Of a stretch of 64,000 bases of DNA, positions 18,474-27,581 are shown piece by piece. The first letter of the stretch is position 1, and every line of letters starts with the position of its first letter. Source of the stretch: Klebsiella sp. BIGb0138 (GTDB lineage Bacteria > Pseudomonadota > Gammaproteobacteria > Enterobacterales > Enterobacteriaceae); the NCBI RefSeq assembly GCF_004342285.1, contig NZ_SMCV01000009.1:180110-244109 (forward strand), read 5' to 3'. A program made the position numbers and the translations under genes. Below the pieces are notes generated by a model. The model was given only the letters and a program-made list of their open reading frames with translations. It was not told where the DNA came from and searched no databases.

Positions 18474-18693
18474 TTCCTGTTAGGTATTTTTTTAAACGCA
18501 CAAAATGAGCGTATTTATCCGCCGGCCTGAGAGTTCCGGTCGGTGCTAAATCGCGCATAATAAAAAATGCGACGGCGGACCTGGCGTCATAGCGCGGTCA
18601 GCTTCTGTCTTTTAAAAAATAAATTTAGTGACGGTTAAAAATTATATTAAGGATGAACCGTTAAATATTTACCGAATAAAAATGGGACCTTGG
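18474..18693. other. Gap between tonB paralogue and receptor gene
   Basis: 220 AT-rich bases between the tonB stop and the receptor start. A short imperfect hairpin (CCGGCC...GGTCGG, near 18521-18544) is present. No convincing Fur box was seen here, so the receptor is either read from the upstream Fur-controlled promoter or has its own promoter here. Confidence 0.4.
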
Positions 18694-19485
18694 CTATCGG
18701 TTTAACAGGTCAAATTCTATCGGTAGCGTGACCTGATGAATGCCGTTTTTTAATATTTCTTTTGGCGGCGGCGGGAGCGGCCGCGCATTTTGCAGGGCGG
18801 TTAACGCCGCTCTGTCCAGAGAAAGGGTACCCGACGAGACGACCAGCTGTGAGCTAAGTAACTCGCCGCGTTCATTTACCCTGAAGGTGATTTTCGCCGT
18901 TCCGCTGCGCTGACGGCGGCGCGCGTCATCAGGATAATTACGCATTTTGTTGATCTTGCCCTTCACCAACGACTGCCAGCTTATTTTGCTCTCGCTGATG
19001 CGCGAAGCATCGGTATCCAGCGGCGCGGCATTACGCTGGGTGAGCGCCGGCTGCACCGGCGGCGCGGCCATGCTGGTGGTCGTCGCATTGCCAGGCTCTG
19101 CCCGCTGTTCGCGATGGGATTTTTTCCGTAGCTCGGCGGCTTTTTTATTCTGTCGTTCCGGCCTGGACGCGGCCAGCTTGAGTTCAGCGTCGGGATGGGC
19201 AAGGAGCTTCGGCAGCGCCTTGTCATGTGCGGTCTCCTGCTCCGTCATCTGCTCGACTTTGCGCTGTTGACTGACGCCTGGCGACAGTTCGGGTCTGATG
19301 AATGAGACTTCCAGTTCCGCGGCGTATTCCATCATCACGGCGGCAGGCGGTGATTCGGCTGGCCGGAGTGAAAAATGGATGATGAATGGCAAGATCAGCG
19401 CAGCGTGGAACAGCACGCTGGCGGCGGAACCTCCGAGCCACGGTGAACGAGGCGGGGTGAAGGGGGCGATCGTATTGCCGTTCAT
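18694..19485 (-). CDS. Energy transducer TonB-family protein
   Basis: Couples the ExbBD proton-motive complex to an outer-membrane receptor. 263 residues: an N-terminal cytoplasmic tail and a single anchor helix (about 21-40, SAASVLFHAALILPFIIHFS), a charged Lys/Glu/Ala-rich periplasmic spacer rather than the Pro-rich spacer of E. coli TonB, and a TonB C-terminal domain (about 175-262; YPDDARRRQRSGTAKITF, DRAALTALQNARPLPPPP). No exbB/exbD genes lie nearby, so it must use those encoded elsewhere. Its start overlaps the chaN stop (ATGA, 19482-19485), indicating translational coupling. Probably dedicated to the downstream receptor. Confidence 0.88.
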   Translation of the reverse strand: MNGNTIAPFTPPRSPWLGGSAASVLFHAALILPFIIHFSLRPAESPPAAVMMEYAAELEVSFIRPELSPGVSQQRKVEQMTEQETAHDKALPKLLAHPDAELKLAASRPERQNKKAAELRKKSHREQRAEPGNATTTSMAAPPVQPALTQRNAAPLDTDASRISESKISWQSLVKGKINKMRNYPDDARRRQRSGTAKITFRVNERGELLSSQLVVSSGTLSLDRAALTALQNARPLPPPPKEILKNGIHQVTLPIEFDLLNR

Positions 19486-20348
19486 TTTGTCGCCGCAACT
19501 GACCAGATGTAGTCAGCCTGTTTTGCCGTCAGCGTGGTCGCGGTGGTAGTCAGCATCACCACCACCGGCTCCGGCGCCTGTAAATCGGCCAGATGCAGCG
19601 GTACGCCAACGTCTTTCGCCGCGTGGTAACCGCCGGCGATCAGCAGGGCCGGGCGCGGCGCGCGGGAGAGTTGCTCGGCCATAAAGCGGTCGCGATGCTG
19701 TTGAATCGCCACCATGGCATTGACCTGTTGATCGTTGATTTGGCCATCGTGCATCAGATAGATAATGGCCGCCAGGGATTGCCGGACCTGCGGACGAGAA
19801 GTGCGTTCTCCGGGGGGAAAGGTTGGGTTTTTATAAAGCTCGCCGACCTGCTGGCGGCTGATATTCGCGGCAAGCAGCGGATACGGGCCTTTCAGCGCCG
19901 TCATCACCACGTCACGGTACAGGTCCCATGGCCAGCCGCTGTTCCAGCGCATCGCTGCGGCGGCGCGGGTCGCGCTGACCGGGGAGCCCGACGCCGCGGC
20001 CTGTTTAACCTGAGTGACCGCATCCTGCTGGCCGCTATCGATCATTTCCATCAGCACGCTGCCCTGGCGGCGGGAGAGGGGCAGGTTTTGCAGCAGCCAC
20101 TGTTCAATGGCGTGATGGCGCACGTTGGTGTGCTCTTCACCGACGATGACCAGCGGCGCGCTGTCGAGGCGGGTAAGCAGCTGTGCTGATGTCAGCGTTT
20201 TACCGGTGTGGGCATCCAGGATACAGGCGCATTCCACGCCAGCAGCGGCCGTAGCGGCGGAAGTGGGCGTGGCAGCGTTCTGGCAGCCAGACAGAGCAAA
20301 AACGCTGCTGATAAGCAGAGATTTGAAAAAATATTCCGTATTAAACAT
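19482..20348 (-). CDS. ChaN-family lipoprotein
   Basis: Predicted lipoprotein of 288 residues with the lipobox FALSGC (Cys near 22). The mature part is a ChaN/DUF399 domain with the conserved PLVIVGEEHTNVRHHAIEQWL near residues 70-90 and the AGGYHAAKDVGVPLHL segment near 245. Campylobacter ChaN, the family founder, is an iron-regulated outer-membrane-attached lipoprotein reported to bind heme, and works with a TonB-dependent receptor. Here it is the first gene of a chaN-tonB-receptor-propeller cluster and is preceded by a Fur box. A role in heme or iron capture is inferred from family and context. Confidence 0.85.
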   Translation of the reverse strand: MFNTEYFFKSLLISSVFALSGCQNAATPTSAATAAAGVECACILDAHTGKTLTSAQLLTRLDSAPLVIVGEEHTNVRHHAIEQWLLQNLPLSRRQGSVLMEMIDSGQQDAVTQVKQAAASGSPVSATRAAAAMRWNSGWPWDLYRDVVMTALKGPYPLLAANISRQQVGELYKNPTFPPGERTSRPQVRQSLAAIIYLMHDGQINDQQVNAMVAIQQHRDRFMAEQLSRAPRPALLIAGGYHAAKDVGVPLHLADLQAPEPVVVMLTTTATTLTAKQADYIWSVAATK

Positions 20349-20419
20349 AAATATCCGTTTGTATTTCTTTAGCTGTAGTTTTTTATGCTAAAAAGTGCGG
20401 CTGGATTATATGTGGTAAT

Positions 20420-20438
20420 GATAATGATTATCAAGATC
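20420..20438 (-). promoter_or_regulatory. Fur box upstream of the ChaN-TonB-receptor cluster
   Basis: GATAATGATTATCAAGATC matches 16 of 19 positions of the Fur consensus GATAATGATAATCATTATC. Overlapping ATAATGAT-type hexamers extend to both sides (20416-20447). It lies 72-90 bases upstream of the chaN start codon, a usual distance for a repressor site over the promoter. Predicts iron repression of the cluster. Confidence 0.82.
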
Positions 20439-20546
20439 ATTCTCATTTATGGTGATAATCAGGCAGGTGGATTTGCGCAACTGCAGTGAAAAAAGCGTAC
20501 GCGGCTTGCGCAATGCCGGGCGGGGGAAGCCGAAGAGGAGCGAGGA

Positions 20547-20568
20547 TAGCGGCGGAGCCCCGCCGCTA
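20547..20568 (-). terminator. Hairpin after nemA
   Basis: Stem TAGCGGCG/CGCCGCTA (20547-20554 with 20561-20568), loop GAGCCC, located 12 bases past the nemA stop on the minus strand. No T run. Confidence 0.5.
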
Positions 20569-20580
20569 ACAACAAAAGAA

Positions 20581-21678
20581 TTACAAGGTCGGGTAGTCGG
20601 TATAGCCTTCCGCGCCGCCGCCGTAGAAACTCTCCGGACGCTGCGGGTTCAGCGCGGCTTTATGCTGCAGGCGGGCCACCAGGTCAGGGTTGGCGATAAA
20701 GTCACGACCAAAGGCCACTGCGTCGATTAACCCTTTGTTAATCAGGTCGTTGGCTTTTTCAACCGTGTATGCACCAGCACCGATAATGGCGCCAGGGAAA
20801 CGCGCCCGGACTTTCTGACGGAACGCCTCACTGTACGGCTGGCCGCCCGCCCAGTCCGGCTCGGACATGTGCAGATAGGCAATACCTCGTTTCGCCAGCT
20901 CTTCAATCAGATACAGCGCATCGGCCTCCTCATTCGGACCGTTATCGACATTCTGGAAGCTGCCGATTGGCGAGACGCGGATACCGATGCGATCGGCGCT
21001 CCACTCTTTGCTGACCGCATCCACCACTTCCAGCACCAGGCGCGCACGATTTTCCACGCTGCCGCCGTACTGGTCGGTACGATGGTTAGACGTCGGGGAG
21101 AGGAACTGATGCAGGAGATAGCCGTGCGCGGAGTGCAGCTCCACGAGGTCGAAACCGGCATCACGCGCGTTACCTACCGCCTGGCGGAAATCATCGACGA
21201 TACCCGGGATTTCATCCAGCTCCAGGGCGCGCGGCATTGAGGTATCGGCGCGCACGGCGTGGCCGTTTTCATCACGCAGAGAGGTGCGGGTACCGGCGCT
21301 GATAGCAGACGGCGCCACCGGGGCCTGGCCGCCAGGCTGCAGACTGCTGTGCGAGATCCGCCCGGTATGCCACAGCTGGACGGCGATGCGGCCATCTTCT
21401 GCGTGAACGCCAGCGGTAATTTTCTGCCATGCGGCGATCTGTTCCGGGCTGTGCAGACCCGGGGCGCCGGCGTAGCCTTTAGCCTGGGCGGAAATCTGCG
21501 TCGCTTCGGAGATGATCAGCCCGGAGCTGGCACGTTGACGGTAGTACTCCGCCATCAGCGGGGTGGGGATGTCGCCCGGTTCGATGCTGCGCAGACGCGT
21601 CAACGGAGCCATAAACACACGGTTAGGCACGGTTATCGCGCCCACTTTCAACGGGGTAAACAGTTTTGCTTCGGACAT
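20581..21678 (-). CDS. nemA: N-ethylmaleimide reductase NemA (old yellow enzyme)
   Basis: FMN-dependent ene-reductase that detoxifies maleimides, nitro-aromatics, quinones and other electrophiles. 365 residues, the E. coli length. TIM-barrel features are visible: APLTRLRS near residue 25, the substrate-binding [14 protein letters not shown] near 180, and the FMN phosphate region [13 protein letters not shown] near 324. In E. coli it is cotranscribed with nemR, as the 53-base gap here also suggests, and is induced by hypochlorite, methylglyoxal and quinones through NemR. Confidence 0.97.
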   Translation of the reverse strand: MSEAKLFTPLKVGAITVPNRVFMAPLTRLRSIEPGDIPTPLMAEYYRQRASSGLIISEATQISAQAKGYAGAPGLHSPEQIAAWQKITAGVHAEDGRIAVQLWHTGRISHSSLQPGGQAPVAPSAISAGTRTSLRDENGHAVRADTSMPRALELDEIPGIVDDFRQAVGNARDAGFDLVELHSAHGYLLHQFLSPTSNHRTDQYGGSVENRARLVLEVVDAVSKEWSADRIGIRVSPIGSFQNVDNGPNEEADALYLIEELAKRGIAYLHMSEPDWAGGQPYSEAFRQKVRARFPGAIIGAGAYTVEKANDLINKGLIDAVAFGRDFIANPDLVARLQHKAALNPQRPESFYGGGAEGYTDYPTL

Positions 21679-21690
21679 AGTGACTCCTGA

Positions 21691-21706
21691 GTAGACCGGT
21701 CGTCTT
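21691..21706. promoter_or_regulatory. Degenerate NemR-like half palindrome between nemR and nemA
   Basis: GTAGACCGGTCGTCTT keeps the outer AGAC/GTCT pairs of the NemR box but with altered spacing. It lies 13-28 bases upstream of nemA. Could be a weak second site; it may be chance. Confidence 0.25.
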
Positions 21707-21731
21707 GTGATTCATTAAATAAAAACGCCTG

Positions 21732-22331
21732 TTACAGTTCAGGCGCCGTAATAATCGTTTTGGCATGCGCGAGGGCGCTTTCCAGCGGCGTGGCGCTGCG
21801 GGTAATCTTGGCCTGCAAATTGGCACCCAGCCACAGGGAATAGAGCACCTGGGAGAGGGTAAACGCGTCGCCGCGAAATCGCAGGCTGCCTTCCTGACGG
21901 CCCTTTTCCAGCGCTGCGCCCAGCAGGGTAATAATCTGGCTGGCGCCTTTATCCATTTCGGCACGCATCGATTCCGACAGATCGCACACTTCGGCCGAGA
22001 GTTTCACCGTCAGGCAGCCGCTAATAATGCCCTGCTGGCAGAACTGCGTCAGCGTGTGCTGATAGTAGGCCAGCAGGCGGTCGCGATAGTTGCCTTCACC
22101 GTGGGCAAAGTGTAGCGCCAGGCGCTGAAGGTAGCCCGTATAGTGATATTCCAGCAGCGCGACGCCGTAAGCTTCCTTGGAGCGAAAGTAGTGGTAGAAA
22201 GAGCCTTTCGGGACTTCCGCTATTTTCAACAGTTCGCTCAGGCCCATACCGGTAAAACCGCGGTGCATGCACAGCTGTTCGCCGGTGGCCAGGATATGTT
22301 CGCGGGTATCGCATTCGCTATGTTTGTTCAT
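21732..22331 (-). CDS. nemR: TetR-family redox repressor NemR
   Basis: Repressor of nemRA that is inactivated by reactive electrophiles and bleach through cysteine modification. 199 residues from the ATG at 22331 (MNKHSECDTREHILATGEQL), the E. coli length; a GTG three codons upstream (22340) is a less likely start. Helix-turn-helix at about residues 28-48 (GLSELLKIAEVPKGSFYHYF). Cysteines are present in GCLTVKLSAEVCDL, at the positions used for redox sensing in E. coli (about 98 and 106). Its operator lies 15 bases upstream of the start codon. Confidence 0.96.
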   Translation of the reverse strand: MNKHSECDTREHILATGEQLCMHRGFTGMGLSELLKIAEVPKGSFYHYFRSKEAYGVALLEYHYTGYLQRLALHFAHGEGNYRDRLLAYYQHTLTQFCQQGIISGCLTVKLSAEVCDLSESMRAEMDKGASQIITLLGAALEKGRQEGSLRFRGDAFTLSQVLYSLWLGANLQAKITRSATPLESALAHAKTIITAPEL

Positions 22332-22345
22332 GGCGCTCACTGTAG

Positions 22346-22361
22346 TAGACCGATTGGTCTA
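22346..22361. promoter_or_regulatory. NemR operator
   Basis: TAGACCGATTGGTCTA is a perfect palindrome with a 4-base centre and fits the NemR box TAGACC-N4-GGTCTA described for E. coli nemR. It lies 15 bases upstream of the nemR ATG, over the nemRA promoter. Predicts negative autoregulation relieved by electrophiles. Confidence 0.9.
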
Positions 22362-22472
22362 ATGCAAGCGAAAATTAGCGACCGCCTGGCCCAGAGGCTG
22401 AACAACAAAAGTTGCGTACCGCGGATGAAACGTCTTCAATAAAAGACAGAGAGAAGTGACGGGAGGCATGAG

Positions 22473-22712
22473 GTGGCAGAGCAGCTGGAGTTTTTCCCGG
22501 TACAAAGTCCGTGCCGGGGAATTTGTCAGTCAGATGAGCGCGGTTTTTGTCGCGGGTGCTTTCGCAGCCGTGAGGAGCGTTTTAACTGGCAAACGATGAG
22601 CGATGTACAAAAGCAGGATGTTCTGCGCCTGTGTCGCCAGCGTCTATTGCGCAAATTACGCGCAAATAAGCCGGCGCCTGCGGAAGAACCGCAGCAACCC
22701 TCACTGTTTTAA
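22473..22712 (+). CDS. ydhL: DUF1289 protein YdhL
   Basis: 79-residue protein equal in length to E. coli YdhL. The cysteine-rich motif SPCRGICQSDERGFCRGCFRSREER (residues 12-36) defines DUF1289 and is probably a small metal site (four Cys). Starts with GTG at 22473, six bases after GGGAGG. Function unknown. It is divergent from nemR and is followed by ydhF, 48 bases downstream on the same strand. Confidence 0.92.
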   Translation: MAEQLEFFPVQSPCRGICQSDERGFCRGCFRSREERFNWQTMSDVQKQDVLRLCRQRLLRKLRANKPAPAEEPQQPSLF

Positions 22713-22760
22713 TAGCAAAAGTGCGTATACTCAGAACACTTTTTTGTTGAGGACGGTGTT

Positions 22761-23657
22761 ATGGTTCAGCGTATTGCTATGGCTCCACAGGGGCCGGAAT
22801 TCTCACGTTTTGTTATGGGCTACTGGCGTTTAATGGACTGGAATATGTCCGCGCAAGCGCTGGTCAGTTTTATCGAGCAGCACCTGGATCTTGGCATTAC
22901 GACCATTGATCATGCGGATATTTACGGCGACTATCAGTGCGAAGCGGCCTTTGGCGAGGCGCTTAAGCTGGCGCCGCATCTGCGCAGCCGGATGGAAATC
23001 GTCAGCAAATGCGGGATTGCGACCAAAGCCCGCGCCGAAAACACCATTGGTCACTATATTACCGACCGCGATCATATCGTGCTGAGCGCAGAGCAATCCT
23101 TGCGCAATCTGGCGACCGATCGCCTCGATCTGCTGCTGATCCACCGCCCGGACCCGTTGATGAATGCCGATGAGGTGGCGGAAGCCTTCCTCGCGCTGCA
23201 TCACAGCGGTAAGGTGCGCCATTTCGGGGTCTCAAACTTTACGCCAGCACAGTTTACGCTGCTGCAATCCCGCCTGCCGTTTACGCTGGCGACTAACCAG
23301 GTTGAAATTTCCCCGGTGCATCAGCCGCTGCTGCTGGATGGTACCCTGGATCAGCTGCAGCAGCTGCGCATCCGCCCGATGGCCTGGTCCTGCCTTGGCG
23401 GCGGCCGTCTGTTTAATGACGACAGCTTCCAGCCGCTGCGCGATGAGCTGGCGCAGGTAGCCCAGGAGCTGAATGCCGAGAGCATTGAGCAGGTGGTTTA
23501 TGCGTGGATCCTGCGCCTGCCGTCGCAGCCGTTGCCGATTATCGGATCCGGTAAAATTGAGCGCGTTCGCTCCGCGGTTGTCGCGGAAAAACTCAATATG
23601 TCCCGTCAGCAGTGGTTCCGCATCCGTAAAGCCGCGCTCGGCTACGACGTCCCTTAA
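22761..23657 (+). CDS. ydhF: Aldo/keto reductase-family oxidoreductase YdhF
   Basis: Predicted NADPH-dependent aldo-keto reductase of 298 residues (E. coli YdhF is the same length). TIM-barrel family features: FVMGYWRLMDWNMS near the start, catalytic Asp/Tyr in GITTIDHADIYGDYQCE (about 50-66), the DRLDLLLIHRPDPLMN strand, and GKVRHFGVSNF. The physiological substrate is unknown. GAGGACGG precedes the ATG. Conserved neighbour of ydhL and sodC. Confidence 0.93.
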   Translation: MVQRIAMAPQGPEFSRFVMGYWRLMDWNMSAQALVSFIEQHLDLGITTIDHADIYGDYQCEAAFGEALKLAPHLRSRMEIVSKCGIATKARAENTIGHYITDRDHIVLSAEQSLRNLATDRLDLLLIHRPDPLMNADEVAEAFLALHHSGKVRHFGVSNFTPAQFTLLQSRLPFTLATNQVEISPVHQPLLLDGTLDQLQQLRIRPMAWSCLGGGRLFNDDSFQPLRDELAQVAQELNAESIEQVVYAWILRLPSQPLPIIGSGKIERVRSAVVAEKLNMSRQQWFRIRKAALGYDVP

Positions 23658-23728
23658 TCCCCGCTCAGCCTCCGCAATGGCCGTCCCTGGTTTACACTTA
23701 TCAGGGACAGAGCCATTCTGGAGGTATT

Positions 23729-24250
23729 ATGCAACGATGTATCCTCGCAATACTCGCGTTAGCGATCCCGGCAGGCGCACTGGCGGCCAGCGAAAACGTC
23801 GATCTCAATCTGGTGACCAGCCAGAGCGTGGGCCAGGCCGTTGGCAGCGTTAAAATCAGCGAAACCGCCGGCGGGCTGGAGTTCACGCCCGATCTGAAAG
23901 CGCTGCCGCCGGGTCAACACGGTTTTCATATTCACGCGAACGGCAGCTGCCAGCCGGCGATAAAAGACGGTAAGGCCGTCGCCGCCGGGGCTGCCGGCGG
24001 GCATTACGACCCGCAACAGACCGGGAAACATGGCGGGCCTGAGGGGCCAGGCCATCTGGGCGATCTGCCGGTACTGGTCGTCGACAGCGACGGTAAAGCC
24101 ACTCAGCCGGTGGTGGCGCCGCGGCTGAAAACCCTGGCTGAGGTCAAAGGGAAAGCGCTGATGGTCCACGTGGGTGGGGACAATATGTCTGACAGTCCGC
24201 AGCCCCTCGGCGGAGGCGGCGAACGTTTTGCCTGCGGCGTGATTAAGTAG
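23729..24250 (+). CDS. sodC: Periplasmic Cu,Zn superoxide dismutase SodC
   Basis: Removes superoxide in the periplasm. 173 residues as in E. coli SodC. Signal peptide [20 protein letters not shown] (cut near residue 20). Copper and zinc ligands are visible in [40 protein letters not shown] and [11 protein letters not shown], and the two conserved disulfide cysteines are at NGSC and RFACGVIK. Sigma-S-dependent in E. coli. Its last 8 bases overlap the end of the convergent ydhK, with no terminator between. Confidence 0.96.
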   Translation: MQRCILAILALAIPAGALAASENVDLNLVTSQSVGQAVGSVKISETAGGLEFTPDLKALPPGQHGFHIHANGSCQPAIKDGKAVAAGAAGGHYDPQQTGKHGGPEGPGHLGDLPVLVVDSDGKATQPVVAPRLKTLAEVKGKALMVHVGGDNMSDSPQPLGGGGERFACGVIK

Positions 24251-26267
24251 TTCTTTCCGTTATGGTCCCGGCGGCAGGCGCCTGCTCAAGCTGGGACAAC
24301 GCGCAGTATAAGCGCCAGATCACCGCCGCCAGATCTTTTGCTGCCGGTTGATGATGGTGATTGAGCGTGTCGCAAATACGCTGCAGTTCCTGCAGCGTAG
24401 AGGCCAGCGGACGCTGCTGGACCCCGCGTTCGCTCATCACGTCCCGCAGCAAACTGATACACAAATCACGCACGCGTGAGAGGGGATCGGAGCGGGTCTC
24501 CCAGTCGCGCAGCTGCCAGACCACGTGTGAGCAGTTTAGCAGCACCACGCCCCAGCGCAGCAGCCAGCGGCGCGCTAAGGCATCCTGGCTGTTACTCAAC
24601 TGACTGATGTGATGGTAAACCAGAGATTCAAACTCATGCTCGCTGTGCTGCGGGCGGCGACTTAGCTGATCGACAAAGTGACGCCGTAACGCTTTGATGT
24701 GGCGACGGCTTTTACGCGCATCTGAACCGGGGCTAATCACCGCAAAGGCCAGCCAGGCAAAGCCCACGCCAATAATTTTCCCCAGGTTGTCATTCAGAAA
24801 GGAGGCGAAGTCGTACGCCGGCGGGTTGGTCACCGAAATGAACGAGCCCATAAACACGATCAGCTGTCCCCACAGACCCGCCAGCTTCGGCATCTGTAAT
24901 TTAAGTAGCTGCATGGTGGTCAGCAGAGGGAAAAGAAACAGCAGGAACTGCCATAGATCGGTTATCTGCACCATCAGGCCGAATTTCACCACGAAGCTGA
25001 ACACCGAGAGCAGCAGCAGCGTGCGCATCAGCAGGGTCAGAGATTTGAACGGCGACGGCGAGACGGAGTACAGCACGCAGCAAATGGCGGCCAGGGTCAG
25101 CGCGGCCGCGCAGGCCTCCCATTGGCTGCTGATCCCCCAGGCGCCGATGGCGACCAGCGCGCAGAACGTTCTGACGCCGTTCCACAGCGCCTCTGCCTGA
25201 TCGGTATAGCGGGCCAGCGCCGGTGCGGAAGGGACATTGAATTCGGCGATCGCCGAGGCGTTTTCCACGCGGCGGATCCAGCGACTGCTGTCGAGATACA
25301 GGCGGCAAAAGTAGCGCAGGCGCTTCCAGAAGGCGAGATGGCGATAGTCGGCATCCGCCGGGGGAGCCAGCGGGGCGACGATCCGGGCGACGGTGTAAAA
25401 ATCGGCGCGTGGGTTAGCCAGTTCGACGAGCAGCGTTTCCAGCACCTGACGAGTGTGCGCCGGCGCCGCTGGCCAGTTGATCAGCATCCGGCGCAGGCTC
25501 GAGATGACGCTGGTCAGGCGCAGCTGCTGGTGGAGTAAATAATTGAGCAGCGGATTCTGGCGGCGAAAGCGGTAATGGCTCCAGAAGGCCTGAATACGCA
25601 GCAGGTTCATGGTCAGAATTTGCCCGATCACGCTTTCATGAGCGCTGCGAATCGCATCGGTGGTTTCCGGCACCCACAGCAGGCTGGCGTGCTCAAGCAG
25701 GCGGGCATGCATATTTTTTAATGCCGTCAGCAGCGTCGCGCCGTCTGAGGTGCTGGGCATGATCATCATCATCAGCCCGCCGCAGAGGATACCGACGATC
25801 ACCTCGCACACGCGCGACTGCGCAATGGTCCATAGCTCGTTTGCGTCGGTGATGTTAATGACCGGGAAGGCAATAATGGCGCAGGTATAGCCGGCAAGCT
25901 GGAAGGCGTAGGCGACGTTGTTGGTGTACATCGCGCAGGCCCAGGTGCAGAGCGCAATCCACGCTGAGATGCTGAATAAAAACAACCACGGGTCGTTCAG
26001 CGTATGCCCGGCGAGCAGCAGCGCGGCACAGGCGCCGAGCAAGCTCCCGGCAATGCGGCCAAAACTCTTGCTGATCACGCCGCCGACGGTAGGGAAGCTG
26101 ACGACGGCGGCTGAGGTCATCGCCCAGTAGGGCTCATCGAGATTCAGCCAGTAGGCGATGCTCAGCGCCAGACACATCGCAATTCCGTTACGCAGGGCGT
26201 AGCGCCACTGTGGACGGCTGGCTTTAACCCACGGCAGTGCCCGCCATGATAAGGCCTGAAGCTTCAT
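24243..26267 (-). CDS. ydhK: FUSC/AaeB-type efflux membrane protein YdhK
   Basis: Inner-membrane protein of 674 residues (E. coli YdhK 670) in the fusaric acid resistance (FUSC) family related to AaeB. Two blocks of about five to six hydrophobic helices (residues 25-180 and 370-500) are each followed by a cytoplasmic region. With YdhJ (membrane fusion) and YdhI (DUF1656) it should form an efflux system for aromatic acids or similar anions; the substrate is not established. Its start overlaps the ydhJ stop by one base (TGATG at 26265-26269). Its end overlaps sodC. Confidence 0.92.
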   Translation of the reverse strand: MKLQALSWRALPWVKASRPQWRYALRNGIAMCLALSIAYWLNLDEPYWAMTSAAVVSFPTVGGVISKSFGRIAGSLLGACAALLLAGHTLNDPWLFLFSISAWIALCTWACAMYTNNVAYAFQLAGYTCAIIAFPVINITDANELWTIAQSRVCEVIVGILCGGLMMMIMPSTSDGATLLTALKNMHARLLEHASLLWVPETTDAIRSAHESVIGQILTMNLLRIQAFWSHYRFRRQNPLLNYLLHQQLRLTSVISSLRRMLINWPAAPAHTRQVLETLLVELANPRADFYTVARIVAPLAPPADADYRHLAFWKRLRYFCRLYLDSSRWIRRVENASAIAEFNVPSAPALARYTDQAEALWNGVRTFCALVAIGAWGISSQWEACAAALTLAAICCVLYSVSPSPFKSLTLLMRTLLLLSVFSFVVKFGLMVQITDLWQFLLFLFPLLTTMQLLKLQMPKLAGLWGQLIVFMGSFISVTNPPAYDFASFLNDNLGKIIGVGFAWLAFAVISPGSDARKSRRHIKALRRHFVDQLSRRPQHSEHEFESLVYHHISQLSNSQDALARRWLLRWGVVLLNCSHVVWQLRDWETRSDPLSRVRDLCISLLRDVMSERGVQQRPLASTLQELQRICDTLNHHHQPAAKDLAAVIWRLYCALSQLEQAPAAGTITERTT

Positions 26268-27163
26268 CAGGGTTCGCCAATCGAGACGGTACAGGTAGTG
26301 CCCGAGACCAGCGTCGTATCCTGCGGCAGCGCCTTAAATTCGATCCGTACCGGAACGCGCTGGGCCAGGCGTACCCAGGGAATATTGGGTTTAATATCGG
26401 CAACCAGGCTGCTCCCGCCCTCAACGCTTTGGTCGACAATGGCCCGGCCGATGCTGCTTACGTGACCCTGTAACGTTTGTTTGCTGCTATACAGGACGAT
26501 TTGCGCGCTATCGCCAGCGTGAATGTGGCGCAGCTTCGTTTCTTCAAAGTAGCCAATGACATAAAACGAATGGCTGTCGACGAGGGCAAAGACCGGATGG
26601 CCGACGGAGGCGTAGTCGCCGACGCGGGTTGACAGGTTCGTGACCCAGCCGTCCACCGGTGATTTGACGACCGTTTGCCCGAGCTGCCACTGCGCGTGCT
26701 CAAGGCTGGCCTGCGCCACGCCGACCACCGCTTTGGCCGCTTCCAGGGTGGTGTTCGCCGTGTTAAGGGCGGTATTGGCATTTTCCAGATCTTCAACGGA
26801 GATCGCGTTCTGTGACAGGTTACGCCGGCGATGCGCGTCATTGGCCGCTTTGATCTGTTCCGCTTTGGCTTTCGCCATTTCAGCCGTGGCTTTGGCGAGC
26901 TGCGCCTCGGCGTTGAGGACGGCGAGGCGGTAGGGCGTATCGTCGATCCTGAACAGCACGTCACCGGCTTTGACCAGCTGGTTATCACCGACGTTGAGCT
27001 GCCGGATGCTGCCGGAGACCTGAGGCGTAATGCTGACCTGTTCGGCGCGGACCTTACCGTCGCGGGTCCAGGGCGATTGCGTGTAGTAATTCCAGACCAG
27101 CCAGGCGGCAATGATGGCAAGAGCGGCGACGAGTAAGGTCGAGAAGTATTTGAGTTTTTTCAT
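26267..27163 (-). CDS. ydhJ: HlyD-family membrane fusion protein YdhJ
   Basis: Periplasmic adaptor of 298 residues. An N-terminal anchor (about 8-28, [21 protein letters not shown]), then a split biotinyl-lipoyl-like domain ([26 protein letters not shown] near 50-75 and [20 protein letters not shown] near 168), and between them an alpha-helical hairpin with coiled-coil character (about 80-150). Same organisation as AaeA. Partner of YdhK, translated in tight coupling with it. It presumably links the inner-membrane pump to an outer-membrane channel. Confidence 0.93.
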   Translation of the reverse strand: MKKLKYFSTLLVAALAIIAAWLVWNYYTQSPWTRDGKVRAEQVSITPQVSGSIRQLNVGDNQLVKAGDVLFRIDDTPYRLAVLNAEAQLAKATAEMAKAKAEQIKAANDAHRRRNLSQNAISVEDLENANTALNTANTTLEAAKAVVGVAQASLEHAQWQLGQTVVKSPVDGWVTNLSTRVGDYASVGHPVFALVDSHSFYVIGYFEETKLRHIHAGDSAQIVLYSSKQTLQGHVSSIGRAIVDQSVEGGSSLVADIKPNIPWVRLAQRVPVRIEFKALPQDTTLVSGTTCTVSIGEP

Positions 27164-27173
27164 GTCGTGAACA

Positions 27174-27410
27174 TTACCAGGCAGTCAGTAAAACCAGCGC
27201 CAGACAAACCGAAAGCGCAAACAGGGACAAGTCCATCAGCAGGGGGTGCCAGATATCGCCGGCATACATCCAGTCGCGGAGCTGACGGTGAATGATCAGC
27301 CAGATAAAAAATCCCAGCAGGACGGCTTTAAATAAGGGGGGAAAGTAGATAGAAGCGCCGAATACCAGATCCTGGAGCGACAATCCGTTAGAGTTAAGAC
27401 TCAGTTTCAC
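27174..27410 (-). CDS. ydhI: DUF1656 inner-membrane protein YdhI
   Basis: 78-residue protein with two membrane helices (about 17-40 and 55-76), of the DUF1656 family that accompanies AaeA/AaeB-type pumps. The GTG at 27410 (reads [19 protein letters not shown]) is preferred over a TTG two codons earlier; AAGGA lies 9 bases upstream. First gene of the ydhIJK operon. It is divergent from slyA across a shared 171-base promoter region, which suggests SlyA control. Confidence 0.88.
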   Translation of the reverse strand: MKLSLNSNGLSLQDLVFGASIYFPPLFKAVLLGFFIWLIIHRQLRDWMYAGDIWHPLLMDLSLFALSVCLALVLLTAW

Positions 27411-27559
27411 AAGCAAAAATCCTTTGCCATTGCAGGGAGAATGTTCATGTTATGCGACTATTCACATTGTAAATCATTGTTTTGATTTTGGTGAATCTGG
27501 TAATTCATTTGTTTTGGTAATTTAAATGCTGCACACTATTCTAAAATCAGTATAATAAC

Positions 27560-27571
27560 TTAGCAAGCTAA
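27560..27571. promoter_or_regulatory. SlyA operator in the slyA/ydhI promoter region
   Basis: TTAGCAAGCTAA is a perfect palindrome identical to the published SlyA consensus. It ends 10 bases before the slyA ATG at 27582. Predicts negative autoregulation and possible control of ydhIJK. Confidence 0.88.
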
Positions 27572-27581
27572 TTATAAGGAG

